A DNA stretch of 64,000 nt from Rostratula benghalensis (Eukaryota; Chordata; Aves; Charadriiformes; Rostratulidae): the NCBI GenBank assembly GCA_013399305.1, contig VXAI01000098.1:512431-576430 (forward strand), read 5' to 3'. Positions 1 to 13,225 of the stretch are shown here, piece after piece (positions within the stretch are counted from its first letter, which is position 1; every line of letters starts with the position of its first letter). Position numbers and translations under genes: made by a program. The notes below the pieces were generated by a model, which saw nothing but the letters and a program-made list of their open reading frames with translations, had not been told where the DNA came from and ran no database searches.

Positions 1-2834
1 ACTCAAACTTACATCTTTTAGTAGTTCGCGTGTCTTAGGTACCCAGAACTGCATTTCCCTCTAACACCATGTAGGACTGTTCTGTAGTTAGCAGCATATG
101 GTCCAGGGGAGCTTTCCTGAGGAATGGTGTTGTGTAGGACATAAGCCAGCAAAGAAATGCTGCTTGTGGATAACCTAGATAACACCTGGTTTGGCCTGAG
201 AAGTTCCATATATGCCTTTTCCTACCAAAGTCTGTCATTGTTCCTTCTCATAACCTCTTGTTAAGCCATTAACTATTATTTAGGAGGGCCTAGCAAAATT
301 TTACCGTCTAAAACCTGTATAAGCAAACACGCTTTCCAACTTATTTTTATAAAGGGAACATGGGCAGGCAAGAAACACCTGCCTAAACTGGCATCTGGCC
401 AGGACACAGGTGTTGATTTTTTTAATTTTTCTTTTACTTTCCTTTCTATGAAAGAATACTGAGGGTTTCCCACAACTGAGGCTCTGAGCTCTTTGTTCTC
501 TAACTTTTCCCAAAGCAAGGACCTTGGGAATGCAGAACTTTCATGCAGGCTGTGCAAGTGGTACCTTGATCTGAAAGGTAAAGTGCCACGTACTGGAGCA
601 GTAACTTCATTTCCTGCAACATGCTGGATGTTTCCTTTGGAAGAGGACCACCTAATATTGATAGGGTCTGTTCCTACTTAATTTGAGGCCCAACAGAGAC
701 TTGAGGAGTAACAGCTGTTACTCCTAAATATGATCTGTATTTTTCGAACTGTCTAGACACCTGGGTGGGTTGCGCACATTACAAGCAAAGCTAGTTAATC
801 ATGTCAAACTTTTTCTATTCTATAAAGGCATGGGTTTGGTTTATTTTGTTTAATGAGCTATATGGAAACCCAGGGGAAGACAGTGAATCAAGCAGGCAAG
901 CGGGGAACTTTGATTACTAAGGCTGATGTTTTTGACAATTTTCATTTTGACCCGGTATAGACAGTGCACAAATTTCAAGATTTCAGAAGTTATTGGCTCT
1001 GGTATTTGATACCAACACTGACACAGTAAATCTTTAAAGCAGTAAGCTGTATTGATGTATCACACGTGGGCTCTGTGAAATGCTGTTAAATGAAAACTGA
1101 CTAAAACTGCTGCACAATAGGAAATGACAGCAACGCAAATTAGATTTACAGATCGCCAGAAATGAAGCTTTCAATTGATTTCATAAAGGAAAACCTAGAA
1201 GAATGAGCACTCAGAGCATGCTATGATGCATCCTGCTTGGATAAATACAGACGTTTTCAATTAATGTTCTCACAGATGCCAGCTGCCTATTCCAAACTGA
1301 AGTACTGTGCGATACGATCCTCATTATTAGAAAGAAGGTGATTCTTCATATGCAATCTGACATTTGTATTTGCATTCAAAAAATACTCAAAAAAAATGCA
1401 AATAAACCTGGAGTTTAAAAGGGCAACAGACATTTCTGGACAGCAGCCTGCTCTGAGAACCTGCACTCTGGAGTTCAGATACTCTTGAGGTGGGCTTGCA
1501 GATCCACAGGCAAGTGATGCCTTGGAGGATGCCCAACATTTAGAGTAAGAGACTTGAGCCACAATGTGCTTTAGGTTTGCATTTTCTTGTCTTTATGTTT
1601 GTGCTTGCTATGTTTCAAACTTCATAATCAAGACTAACCGTGACCTTCACTAGAATAAACTTGTTTTCCTCTTTAAGGTCTGCTGGCACTAGCACTAATC
1701 TCAAGAACATTTCAGTAAGCACTAGGCATGTATGTTTCTCTACAAACAGCAAATGCAAATAAAATAATATTATGGTCATAAAGGTAGGATACTGCAACAT
1801 AAACAAGCACGAGGATCCCAAGACAGGCTATAAGGCATTTCCAAGAAAGTTTAACTTGGAATCTAGCAGAATCAGGCACGAGCATTAAATACTATCTGCC
1901 CAGATGGGTGTTAAAGCAGTGTTTTCAGGAAGGGATGAACACAGAGAGCAGATCCAACTTCAGAAGAAGCCAAGGTGCAAAAAGTTTTTTGGTCAGGAAA
2001 AGCCTTTTGACATGTTAATCTCTTACCAGATGCATTTGGCAAAGGTTCAGAATCATTCTTTGGAAAACAAAGGGGAGGAAAAGTTTTAGCCTAGGGTCTG
2101 GTTCAGTGGTCTGATGGTGGACCCAGCTTTTTATAAAGGTTGGTAGATAGGAGCTGGCAACTGAGGCTGAACCTGCCACCTTGCTGCATCTCTGCACTGG
2201 CAGGCTGGGTACCTGATGGACAATCAGGGTGGTTTGCTTTGGTTGTTTTCCCAGTGGTTAGCTGCTCCAAATGGTGCTAGAAACAGTGTGAGAGAAGCAA
2301 TGTGCTGCAGACTGCTCTCAGTATTCTAAAGTCTCTCAGATACCTTTCTTGCCAAATTCTCTTGGAGAGGGATTGTGTAATCAAACCGGGTTGCATGTAA
2401 AAACACACTTGTGTACGTCCAGGCGTGCAGGGTATTGCCAAAGTGGACAGAGTGTCCTACTTGTGCCTGCCAGAAAAGTTGTGTTTTGTCCAGCGGAAAA
2501 GAAAACATCCTTTTCTCTTTGCGCTTTGGAATTTGTCTTTTCAGACTCTGATCTCATTAGCACTGCCTCCATACTGTGACAAGTTTGACCATCTTGGGTC
2601 AGGACCGTGGTCCAGTAAACTGAGTCTTGCAACAGTAACCCCAAACTCAGCCATTATCCTCAGCGTGCGGCCCTCTTGGTAATGTGGCAGGTGCTTCAAC
2701 AATTGCAGAGAACGTGCAAGAAGAAAGGGAGCAGGTTGTTATTTCGTAATATATGCAATCTTTTGTGCTAGTTGTTCTTTGGGCTATAAGACAGGATCTA
2801 CCTCTAAGCAAAGTAGAAGAGGAGGCAATAATTT

Positions 2835-2935
2835 CATAACTTGCATTTAATAACTGAATTTTAGAACACAGGCAACGGGAGCGATTTGCACAAGGCTGTA
2901 TATAAACTCTGGATCACAGCTGGAAATTAAGCACA
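2835..2935 (+). repeat. Possible MIR-like relic
   Basis: The segment tagaacacaggcaacgggag, cgatttgcacaaggctgtat and cacagctggaaatta loosely follows the MIR order. The match is weak and may be chance. Confidence 0.35.
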
Positions 2936-4230
2936 CACTTTAGGTGCAACACAGACGTGCATCTTTCTTTCCAGGCTGTCCAATATAGCTGGGGAGGATG
3001 ATTTTTGAAGAACCCGGCACCTGAATAGAGTTATATTTTTGCTCTGGTCCAGCACTGACCTTTTGTTTCCCTTTTTACCACCTGCATTGGATTATAATGG
3101 CAGATTTCCTTGGATTGTGTGTTAAAATGAGACTACCAATTTTTAGTAGCTTCACTAAATATGGCTCATGCTCTGCATTCATATTTAAAGGGCTGCCAGA
3201 ATGGCTACACGAGAAAAACCTACATTAGACAATAGCAAAGTAAGACAGAAGGTCTTGGCACTCTTGAGGATCACAGAACCCAGGGTTGCTCTTCCCCTCA
3301 TAGACCTCTGAGTCAAAATATTTTCAAACTGCTCAGAACTTCTGCCCATCACCTTTAGCCCAACCTTTGCCCCTGCTGACGCTGCACTGGGACAGTCCAT
3401 GGCCAGCCCCATATTTCTGTGTCCTGCAGCTGCTGCCTCATTGAGTGAACTGTCCCTGGGTGGCTTGAGCACTGCAGCACTTCATTAGCCAAGCAGTTCT
3501 GCATGACGTCTAACACTTCACTTAATACCAACTCTCTGCTTCAACAAGCAGAAAGCCAGCGGCTCCTTCTAAAAGAGGAAGGTCTCATACCTTAGTGTAG
3601 CTTGTCTTTAAAGTTTGGCAGCTGCTGTGTAAAATTATAGGGTGACTCCATCAACTCTTTTTATACACTGCCCTGGGTGATGGTAAGCTGCTCATTCAAG
3701 GGAAGGGAGCAGATGGAGCCCAGAAGTTTGTTTTGCTCTTTTCCTGCTTAGCTCCATGTCTGGAAACCACCTAAAATCTGTCAGCTGGCAGTGAAAAATG
3801 AGTGCAGTGTGAAAGCCAAGCAGGTGGTCTGTAACACCACCATCCCAAGTGCAGGAGGCACTGGTCACTGCCTGGCAAAGGGGCACACCAGGGGCTCCTG
3901 CTGTCTACTTCCCTGCTTTTATTTTCTACTGCAGAAACAAAAAGATTGTCAGATATCAATGTCAACATGACATTTTGCTGCATCTGTGACATACGGATGT
4001 CTCTGCGTGAAAATATAGCAGCTCCACGTTCCAAGGATTTTCTTGGAAGGCTAAGAGCTGCCCCTCTCCAATCACTTTTCCATTGGGTGACCAGTTTGTT
4101 TGGAAACTTTCTTGTGGGGGTAGATGGGGATAAGTTCAAAGCAGCCAAACAAAGGTGGGAGGAGAGGAAGCAAAAGGAGACACTCTCCTGAAGCCAAATG
4201 GTTTTGGGGGGGTGACTGGGAGGGAGAAGT

Positions 4231-4255
4231 TGTTTTGTTTTGTTTTGTTTTGTTT
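4231..4255 (+). repeat. (TTTTG)n microsatellite
   Basis: About five units of tgtttt/ttttg make up this pure pentanucleotide run. Confidence 0.95.
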
Positions 4256-7200
4256 GCTGAGAAAACATCTCTACAGCCAAGACAAACAAAGATGCTTGCT
4301 CTAGATCTTGTTACCTTTGGTCTCCTTGGGCCCCGTGTCAGTTCCCAGATTACTTTTATGAACTGTTTAATCCAAGGCTTTTATTTCCCCTGTAAATAAA
4401 TGGTATTGCAGATTCCAGGACAGCTTCAGATACTAATACCAGCTGTCTAGACGAAGAGTGGCCCATGGACATGATCATAAATAAAAACAGTCTTGGTGCT
4501 TTGGTGTTTGGTTGTTGGTTTGTTTTTGGTGTGTTTTTTTTTTCTTCCTTCTCTTGTCAAAGTAGTCTGCAACAGAGTCTGGCAGGCGGTGCTGGCTGTG
4601 TGAAGGCAGGCACAGCAGAGTTCTCACCTCCTTTGCCATCTCTTGGAGGGGTTTGCAGTTTGCTGGGGCCATGCCAGGGGATGCTTGGTGTCTCAGGAAT
4701 GCAAATAGTTCCCAGATAAGAAGCCAGGAGATAGAGCTCACAATTACATAGCACATCTCCTAGGTTTCACAGAGGACATCTAATATGACATTTTAGTGCT
4801 AAATTCAACATGAGGGCTGCCTGGAACAAAAATGCAGAGCTGACAAGAGATAAGCTCATAGAATATTCTGTATAAATATCCCAGAGCAGCCATCTACAGT
4901 AATGGCTCCCACTGAAGGGCTGCCTGCATGCTAAAGAATGATGGTACTTAAAAAGAACAAGGAAAAAACCTATCCTAATTATGTGAAATTCAAGGTACAA
5001 TCCTTTAAGTTTCATATAGCAAACCCAGATTCCTCTCAAAAAAACCCCCCTTATATGTATGTGACATTTTATAGACACATATACATGTTAATTATCAGCT
5101 GTTCAAAATTCTAAAATCTGCTTGGCAGCAGACCTGATTTATGTTCTTTGTTTCAAATGCACAGGAGGCTAGGGGTGAGAAGTGATGTACAAGTCACTTC
5201 ATTTCAGGTCCTTAGAATCTTTTTATTTGGCTCTGCTTTCTAGTAATTATACACGTCTTAGCAGTGACCACCCAAGATTCCTCGCAGAGCTCAGTTCTAA
5301 TGTTACTCAGAACCACTGTCTTGGAGCTGAAAGGATTCTGCCCACCTGCCTGTATTTCTTACCTACAATCTTGGATGCTGCTTATGCATCAGAGGGTCTC
5401 CTTGCAGCAACTGTGATCCATATCTACTGGCTCAGCTGCAAAGATGCATCTCATGGCCTGCCAGGATCCTGAGGCACACAGTACTGATACCCTTTCCATC
5501 TGCCCTAACAGGAGGACTTTGCTTCTGCTTTTAAGAGTATGGAAATGAAAAACATGACTGAAGTTGCATGGTTCTTTTTCATGTTTCTGTACTAACCTGA
5601 GCAGGCTCTGTGCACTAAGCAATTGCCTTTACTTCATGTGAAGGGGGTATAGATGGAAGGGAAGGAAAATGAAATTGCCATAAAAAATGTATAGTTAGCT
5701 GTGAATTCTTAATAATTCTATGCCTTTCTCATCATTGTCAATGAACTTATGAGCCATAGGTGTTTAAAATAATCCCTCATCTTCCAGGTAAGTGCACTGG
5801 TCAAGTAGGTATTATTTACACATTGAAAATAATTGCTCATTTCCAAACCCCAAGCCTCTGAATTTTCTGTTCTAATACACACAAAGAAATCTCTTCCTGC
5901 CTGTCAGTAGCATCTCCGTCTGTCCAAAAGTCTTATGGAAATCTTCAACATTAACCGAAGAACAAACCTTTTTTGAGATAGTGATGGTTACATCTACTGG
6001 GAATTATCTTGCTGTTTGTTCCCCAGTCTTATTGACTGGGATCTGCACAGTTACCATCACAACCAAGCCATAACCAGCCCATGAAACTAATAGCCTAACT
6101 GCAAATATCCCTGGGGAGCAGGACAATACTTTTACCTGGAGAAGGGTCTTTTCAGATATTCATAGCAGAAAGCATTATATAGCCTGTCAGGGACCTGATT
6201 AGGTCTTCCCAAAGGGCCTCTTAAAGAAGGAATAGTCACACAGAATCCGTTTTAAAGGAGCATTTGTCATTGTCCTTACACCCAGTGATGACTCACATGG
6301 CCTTTACTAAGCTGTGTAGTAGGAATGGAATTTATTGCTTGACTCTGGAAGACAGGGCTAGGAGCCAGAGTGGCATCCGCTTGGAAACTGCTGTGCTCTG
6401 AAGCAGACAAGATACTTGTGCGTAGAACACATTCTCTTCCGATCTGAAATAGTAGTTGTACTCCATAAAAACCAGATGAGCAAGGCTACAGTTAAGGGCC
6501 TGCACACTCTCATCAACAAGGGGTGAACGGCATACATGCCTAAATATCAGAAAAACAAAGACTTGCCTGGCAATTTTAATGACAAGTAACTAGGAATGGG
6601 CTTACGCTAAATATTATCATGTCAGTGGCAAAGCTTCACTTAGTGATCTCAGTGTTTGCCTTCCTTTGGTCTCAGGAACATGTTAAGTTCGTGTTTTAGC
6701 ACCTGCTCCAATTTAAACACTCACATAGGTGACCTCTGTAAAGAACACTTGAGTTACCGTTGCCTGTTGTTACCACCAGTTCAAAGCTAGTGTTCCTCAG
6801 GGGAAATTATTGCAGGGAAAAAAGGGAAAATCACAAAGCTTAAAAAGCTTTTGGTAGACTGCTTTTCTCTTGACAAATGAAGGGGCAGATATGTACGACA
6901 GAGTAAACATGCTCATATTGAGCACTGATATTATTTCAAAAGAAGCAAAGTAACACAGTTAGACGGTCCCCAACCAAAAAGAAATTCAGAACTCTTATTT
7001 TGTGGGAAATGTCAACATTTCAATATTTTTCCAATACTGTCATTTTTAAGAAATCCCCAAATTCCTGCTCCTAACTAGCCTTTCTGGCCAGCAGTATTAG
7101 AGACAATGCCAAAACCCAGCAGAAAGAGTGTCTTTTAATACTTTATGCGCACCATGTTTATAAAGCCTGCACTTTGTTTTTAGTTGACTCTTCAAAGAGG

Positions 7201-10200
7201 ATCTACAACTTCCTCAGCATTTCATTTCCATAGGTTCTCCAAAGGCTTGGGGTATTCCAAGCTGGCTGTGAGCCACAGCAACCATAAATCAACCACGACA
7301 ACAAGTTCCCTTCTCCTCTGTGTTGCTTCCCCATGACAGCATTTTGGGGAGCATAATGTTTTCATTTTATATGCACCACTGGCCTCTGCCAGGTCCTTTC
7401 ATTGGTGTTATGATCTCTAGGAATTTTTAAAATAACCATTCTATGCAAAAGGCTTATATACTCCATGTGTACCCATGGAGCCTGCTCTGGCACCACTCAG
7501 GAAAGTGGTGCTGTGATGCAAAGGCAGTGATGGACACGACACAGAACTGTGGTTTAGCATCATTTTGCTAGGCTACCGTCTTCATTAGAATGCAAATTCC
7601 AGGACTAGAGTTTTGTTCTGATCTGAAATATCTTATGGATAAGCCCTGGAATATATGCGAGAAGTCTCAGAAGGGACTTTTTCACTGAAGTTGCCAGAGC
7701 TGGGGCAGGGAAAAAAATTTGGACTTATTTTCTTACATACAGAGAAAGATCTGGAAGGCCTGGGTTGTTTTTATCTTTCTTCTAGGAAATTGTCTGCCCT
7801 TTTCAGTGTTTCTAGAAGGTGATGGCAGATAGTGGAAAAAGCATGGAGGTCAGAAAGACAGCAGTATTTCTATGGGCTGGTAAGGTTTCTAAACCTGGTA
7901 TGTATTACTACAGGGCAGTGTCTGGACGGTGAACCCACAGAGCAGCTATATATATAGGCCAGGAAAAAACACCAAAGTAATGAAATAAAAGTGTCCTACC
8001 ATAGGATATGGAATTTCTGCCAAAAAAGAGTGTCTGTCTCAGGGCTGCCTGGTGCACAGTTCTCCCACAGAGTTCTCCAGTTCAGTCCAGGGCGTGCTTC
8101 CTCCAGGGCATCAGATGAGATCTGCTGATTTTCCTCCAGGAAGGTGAGGCAAGACTGGCCAGGAAGCTGGTGCCATTACAGCTGTCTCACAAATTTCCCC
8201 ATTTTGCTCGCAGCCAAGGCAGAGGAATGGTGAAGGGAGGGAGAATGGGCAGATGGATTTTCCAGGTAACACCTGGTGAAAGAGGAATGACAGTCTCACT
8301 CAGAACAATGGGCTTGTTTTGAGCTGCTTGTCAGGAACTGACCTCTTTCCCCTCTCATCCTCTGAGCATGTGATCCTCGGGGTCCTTGTTTTCTCTCTGC
8401 TCTCCCTCCCTGAGATAACTTTTTCCTCTCACAGTGCAGTGACGCATACAGTGTTCATCAGGTCTCCTCGACATCAACACCTCTAGGCTGGGCCGTTGCT
8501 GGTGTCTTTGTGGGTGTTGAAAGACCGTGAGGGTGGACTTTAGTTGCATAGGTCAGGTTATTGTAACTCCTCTCCTAAACCAGCTGCCCCCTCTTGCAGA
8601 CAGCCCAAGGCTTTTGGGAGATATGGTGGCTATGTGAGGGTCTCTTTCCCCCCTCACCTGAGCACTTTGTGTGGGGCAGGTCAGTTATCATTAGAGCTGC
8701 AAGAAGAGGAGATGCAGCACTTGCTTGAGTTCTGATGAAGGAAAATGCAAGTGCAATCCTGGTGAGGAGGATACAGCTGCATCCTCTTGAGTGTACGGGC
8801 TGTAGCGGATATGGCCCTCCCTGTCAGGGATCTGTTGCTGTTCTACTGGCTGCTTTCTCCGGAAGCCATAGCCGTGATACACCCACTAGGAATGAATGTT
8901 GCTCACAGCCTCTGTAATCAAAATATAATCTGAATCCACAGTTACAACATGTCCCTTACTCAGAGCCCCTCTGCTGAAATCCTTGCTGAAGCAATAAAGC
9001 GTATCTAGATAGCGGAAGCAAGCCAAGGACAGGCCTCAGGCCCGTTCTTCACGCTGGCCTGGCAAGTTCCGGGAAAAGTCCTGATATTGTGTTCTTCCTT
9101 GTGGCATCCACCATGAGTCTGCCTCTAGCCACATGGGGTTGACAAGCCTTTCTAGGTCTCACAGCACCATCTGGCCTGTCCCTGCTGTGAGACTTCAACA
9201 CATTGTGTTGACAGTGCACAAACCTCGTTGTGCTGCTACTAGGCCTTGTTGGATTAAGGCTGTAATAGCATTCCGTTTCCTCAGTCCCACCAGCACAGGA
9301 GCCACTGCCACAGCCAGCAGGACGTTGTTCCACCCCACAGATGGGCCAAAAGGACTGTCCCCAGGCTCATACCGCTGCTCTTCCTCTCCTAGATAGCATG
9401 TTCTCCACGGCTTGGATGGACCCTACCATGTCACTGGCCGTGTTGGAAGGACACTGACACAAGTTGTTAGTGTCACTTCATTAGAGAGTCAGCACAGCCT
9501 GGTCCTGGGATCTGGCATGGGAGGGAAAGCGCTGAAGTGGTCCCAGAGCAGAGTTCTGAGGAGAGCCAGGGCCAGGCCTGCAGGGCCAGCAGACCCGGTT
9601 GCCCGCTTGCCTGCCAGGGTGAGGCAAACGCCCTCGCTCCCCTCCTTGTCCACAGCAAAGGTGACATGAGAGCAAAACTGAAGTGTGTGCTTTTAGCCAT
9701 GAGGCTAAATAGCTGCTGGAGCAGCTCTTCAAAGGCCCCTTCAGAGAGGAGCAGCAAACGGAGCTGGGGAGAAGCTCTGAGAGGAACGCTCTGGCTCGGC
9801 TGCAGAGGACGACAGAAGGGCCTTGCCTTGCGTGAGGGCAGGCGAGACATGCCCATGGTCTCCGCCGGTTGTAACGCCTGGATGCCGGCCACGTGAATCA
9901 TCAGCCTCCTCCCCAGCGCTCCTCCCTGCGCTCACACTTTGCAGCTGACAGGACACAGCTTGGAGTAGCTGCCTGTGGCCTCCCTCCCTGGGGGACCTGC
10001 TAGCCATGGGGACCAGCACGAGGGAGCAGAGGGCAGCCATGGCCCAGGCTGCGCCATTCAGTGTGAGCTTGCCAAACCTCCGTTTTCTCCGCCAGTCAGC
10101 GAATGACCATGACATTTTGTACGTGTGATGGCCTGCAGTCATGGGAGGCCCTGGACAGGGTTAGCGAGAGGATGTGTAAAGCTGCACAGTTAATTTGGAG

Positions 10201-10971
10201 TATCAGGGACTGTGCGTTGACACACAGAGAAAATTCATGGCAGTGATGTTCCTTAGGTAAGTTGTGAAGGTCTTTGTCACGGGGAGGGACAACATTCGCC
10301 TAAGCACTTGTGCCACAGCATGCTCTATCCTGATTTACAACTGAAAAATGAATGTAAGATGTAAAAAGAATGAATATAAAAGAGAAAAAAATCGTCACAC
10401 TAACAGCAGAGATTGGTTTCTCATTCTCTTTGCAGAAAAACAGTCCTGGAAATGCCGGCAGCACCTGAGGTCTCCTTGTGCTTCTCAGGAGCTGTCTGTC
10501 AGCAATTCTCACCACAGAGGGAGGAGAAGGGGGTACACCTGCCTCTGGGCACTACTAAAAGGAAGTGACTTGAGCCTTCAAATGGGTTTAGCAGCTAAGA
10601 CCTGCCATCAAAGCATCTGCATGGACATTCTTCTGGGAAAAGGTCAGGAACGTACTTTTCAAACATTACAGTAACTGAAATCACAAAAAGAGGACAAAGA
10701 AGGAAAAGGGGCTTTTCATTTTTGCACTTTTTTTTTTTTAATTATTATTTTAAAATTCGGCTTGTTTTTAATTAGGTGATGCAAATTCTTCAGATGAACT
10801 CTGGGTCTAAGGGGGAATATAAGGTTTTATAGAACCCGGCGTGAGGTTGTGTGTTTTGTACCTTGTCTCCTAGCAGCAAAAACCACATGGATGTGAGAGG
10901 CTGTTTTATGATCCGCCAGGGCTGTTGTTGGACAGGCTACAGTGAGCAGAGTTATTCCAACCATGCTGGAT

Positions 10972-11058
10972 TGCTGCTCCCTCCCTTTCTTCCCCCCCCC
11001 TTTCCCTTTCCCTTCTTTTTTTTTTTTTCTTTATTTCTTATTTTCTTTTTTTTTTTTG
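10972..11058 (+). repeat. Long polypyrimidine tract (C then T runs) followed by an acceptor-like CAG
   Basis: About 85 bases are nearly all pyrimidine: ctccctttcttcccccccccc, tttccctttccc, then long T runs broken by single c or a. It is followed at once by gtcttcaccag|acaag, which reads as a good 3' splice site. Pure pyrimidine mirror-like tracts can also adopt triplex (H-DNA) structure. Confidence 0.85.
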
Positions 11059-11399
11059 TCTTCACCAGACAAGTATGAGAGGGCATGGATATTTTCATCT
11101 TCCTCATGCCAGACCTCTCTCACTGGACTTGGCATCAGCATACTTCTCATCTCCTTTACAAACCCTTTTCCCTTGCTGGCGAGGATTTCACCAGGCATTT
11201 CTAAAGAGGCAGTGAACTATGTTGGTTACTCTTTCAATTGCTCATCTCTTTAGTGTTTCCAAAAAAAAAAAAGTAAATCACCAATCCAAAAAACCAACAA
11301 TTCTGCGCTCATGCTGTGCAGCAACTTCCGTCAGAGGATTTCTAAGCAGCTTGGCAAACATTAATGAGCTCAGCCTCACAATGCCCCTGTGTAGGAAAG

Positions 11400-11475
11400 G
11401 CTGTCATCTCTATTTCACAGCTGGGGAAATTGAGGTGTGGGGAGCTGAAAGATTTGCCTGGGCACACACAGTGTC
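11400..11475 (+). repeat. MIR-like SINE relic
   Basis: The stretch tatttcacagctggggaaat, tgaggtgtggggagctgaaa, gatttgcctgggcacacaca follows the MIR core pattern (tttacagatgaggaaactgag ... ttgcccaaggtcacaca). The match is diverged, as expected for a SINE older than the bird-mammal split. Confidence 0.6.
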
Positions 11476-13124
11476 TTAATTCTGCCCTGACCTGGGTTGA
11501 CTTCCCTTCTTGGTGTTTTTATCTGCTCAGGTTGATTCCGTTCTTGCGCCCTCTCCATACTCTGACTTCAGTTCTTCCTGTCACTTAGTCTGGTGGCTTT
11601 GCAAGTTGTGATTACAGAAATAACATTGTCCCATTTTTTCTATGCTATCCCACTCCTGGTCAGTCCTGGGAAAACATATTCACTGAACTAAATGACTGTT
11701 TTTTGGACTGCTGTTCTCAAAGAGAGACTACCTCAGATCTGCATCAGAGGACTGTTGTGAATCATCTTCTGCTTGTTAGGCACATGCAGCAGAACTAAAT
11801 ATTGACAGATAGCCTTGCATTTAGCACCATTTAGCTGCCATTTATATTTAATACCATTTAGCTCTGGTAGAGCTATTTAGAGCTATTCAGTGTAAGGGCA
11901 GTATTTAATTGTTCCCCCTGGCTTCGGAAAAATCACCTGTGCAAATCTTTTCAGTTCACCTGAAGTTCAAAGCAAACTGAAAGAACTGTGAGTGCTTGCA
12001 TGGGCTTTAGAGGTCTTTGGGTCAAAATCCAAACCATATACTGAAACACGAGTAATTCCTAGCTTCTTCACTGTTCCGCAAGACATAGAGGAGAAAAATC
12101 CCAGCAGAGGAAATGTAATTGCAGTGCAACTTCCTCTCCATGGAATTCTTTCAGGCTATTCTATCAGCTGCCACCCGGAGTTGTGCGTAAGACTGACATC
12201 ATGAGTCATGGCAGAAGGGAGCAGGAAAGCCTGAGGCATGGATCAGGATGTGGATTTGTGATTAAAGATGTGATGCTGAGTTGTGGCACTGGTTCCAGGC
12301 AGTTAGAGGTGCAGATGCAGAACATAATTTATGGTTATGAATGAAGAGTTGATAGCATCAGATATGAAACGTGGGTGTCCCTCAAGAGACTATGTGTGAC
12401 CCAGAAGTGCAGTGATGAATTGTGTTGGTTACAGGGAGGGTCATTTTCATAGCTTTTACCACTTCATTTGTTTTAGCCTGGAATTAGGCCCTTTGACTGT
12501 CTGCTTGTATGAACAATTATTGGTCCATTGCAAACGAGTCTAAGGGAGAGGAAGATGTTTGTAAGTCATTAAGTTCCTGCAATTTCATTGGACTGACATC
12601 TGGTCAAGGGCGGACATCTTCTTTGTGATAGTCCCTACTGGAAAAGGTTGCCTTATGGGTTCAGTTGCCAAGAATTTGTATTTTACCTGCAGCATAGGAA
12701 GGATTACACCTTATTAGGCATGAGAGAATCCAATCACAAGACGCACACACACGAGAAATCAGCCTTTGCTTAGTTCCTCTCCTAGTAGATGTGCCTACCT
12801 GTAATGCATGCCTGGTCTTTGTAAATATAACAAATTGCTTGCTTCCTGCTTGTTGTAGGTAGAGAATCAATGTAACTTTTAGGTGAAGTTACATCATTTG
12901 GCAATTAAGCCTTCTGGGTCCCTATCTTCTGTCAGATGAGCTTCTGATTTGATTTTTCAAAGGTGCTGAGCACATGAAGCTGCAGAGACTTCAGAGACCT
13001 CGAGCTGCTCAGCCTCACTGAAGTCCAAGCCAGGAACACATGTTCCCAATCCTTTGCGTGTATTGTACCTTCCATTGAAAGATCTCTTGTGTGTAATAAA
13101 GGATGGCGAAAGAATTATCAGAAT

Positions 13125-13225
13125 TATATAGCTGGTGAAACTGAGACACAAAATGTCCTGCAGTGTGCCAGTGGTAAAGCTGGAAAACAAATCCATGGAA
13201 ATCTGACTCCCTTTCTTTCATCTGG
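13125..13225 (+). repeat. MIR-like SINE relic
   Basis: Sequence ctggtgaaactgagacacaa, then cagtggtaaagctggaaaac and aaatctgactccc, follows the MIR/ancient tRNA-SINE order (gaaactgaggcaca ... agctggga ... gactcc). Diverged; another ancient amniote SINE is possible. Confidence 0.5.

Noticed and set aside
3771..4289. A 172-codon minus-strand open frame
   Set aside because: It runs through the TTTTG repeat (giving QTKQNKTKQ) and has no recognisable domain.
9473..10142. Overlapping open frames of 119-142 codons on both strands
   Set aside because: They lie in a GC-rich patch where stops are rare, overlap in several frames and match no family I know.
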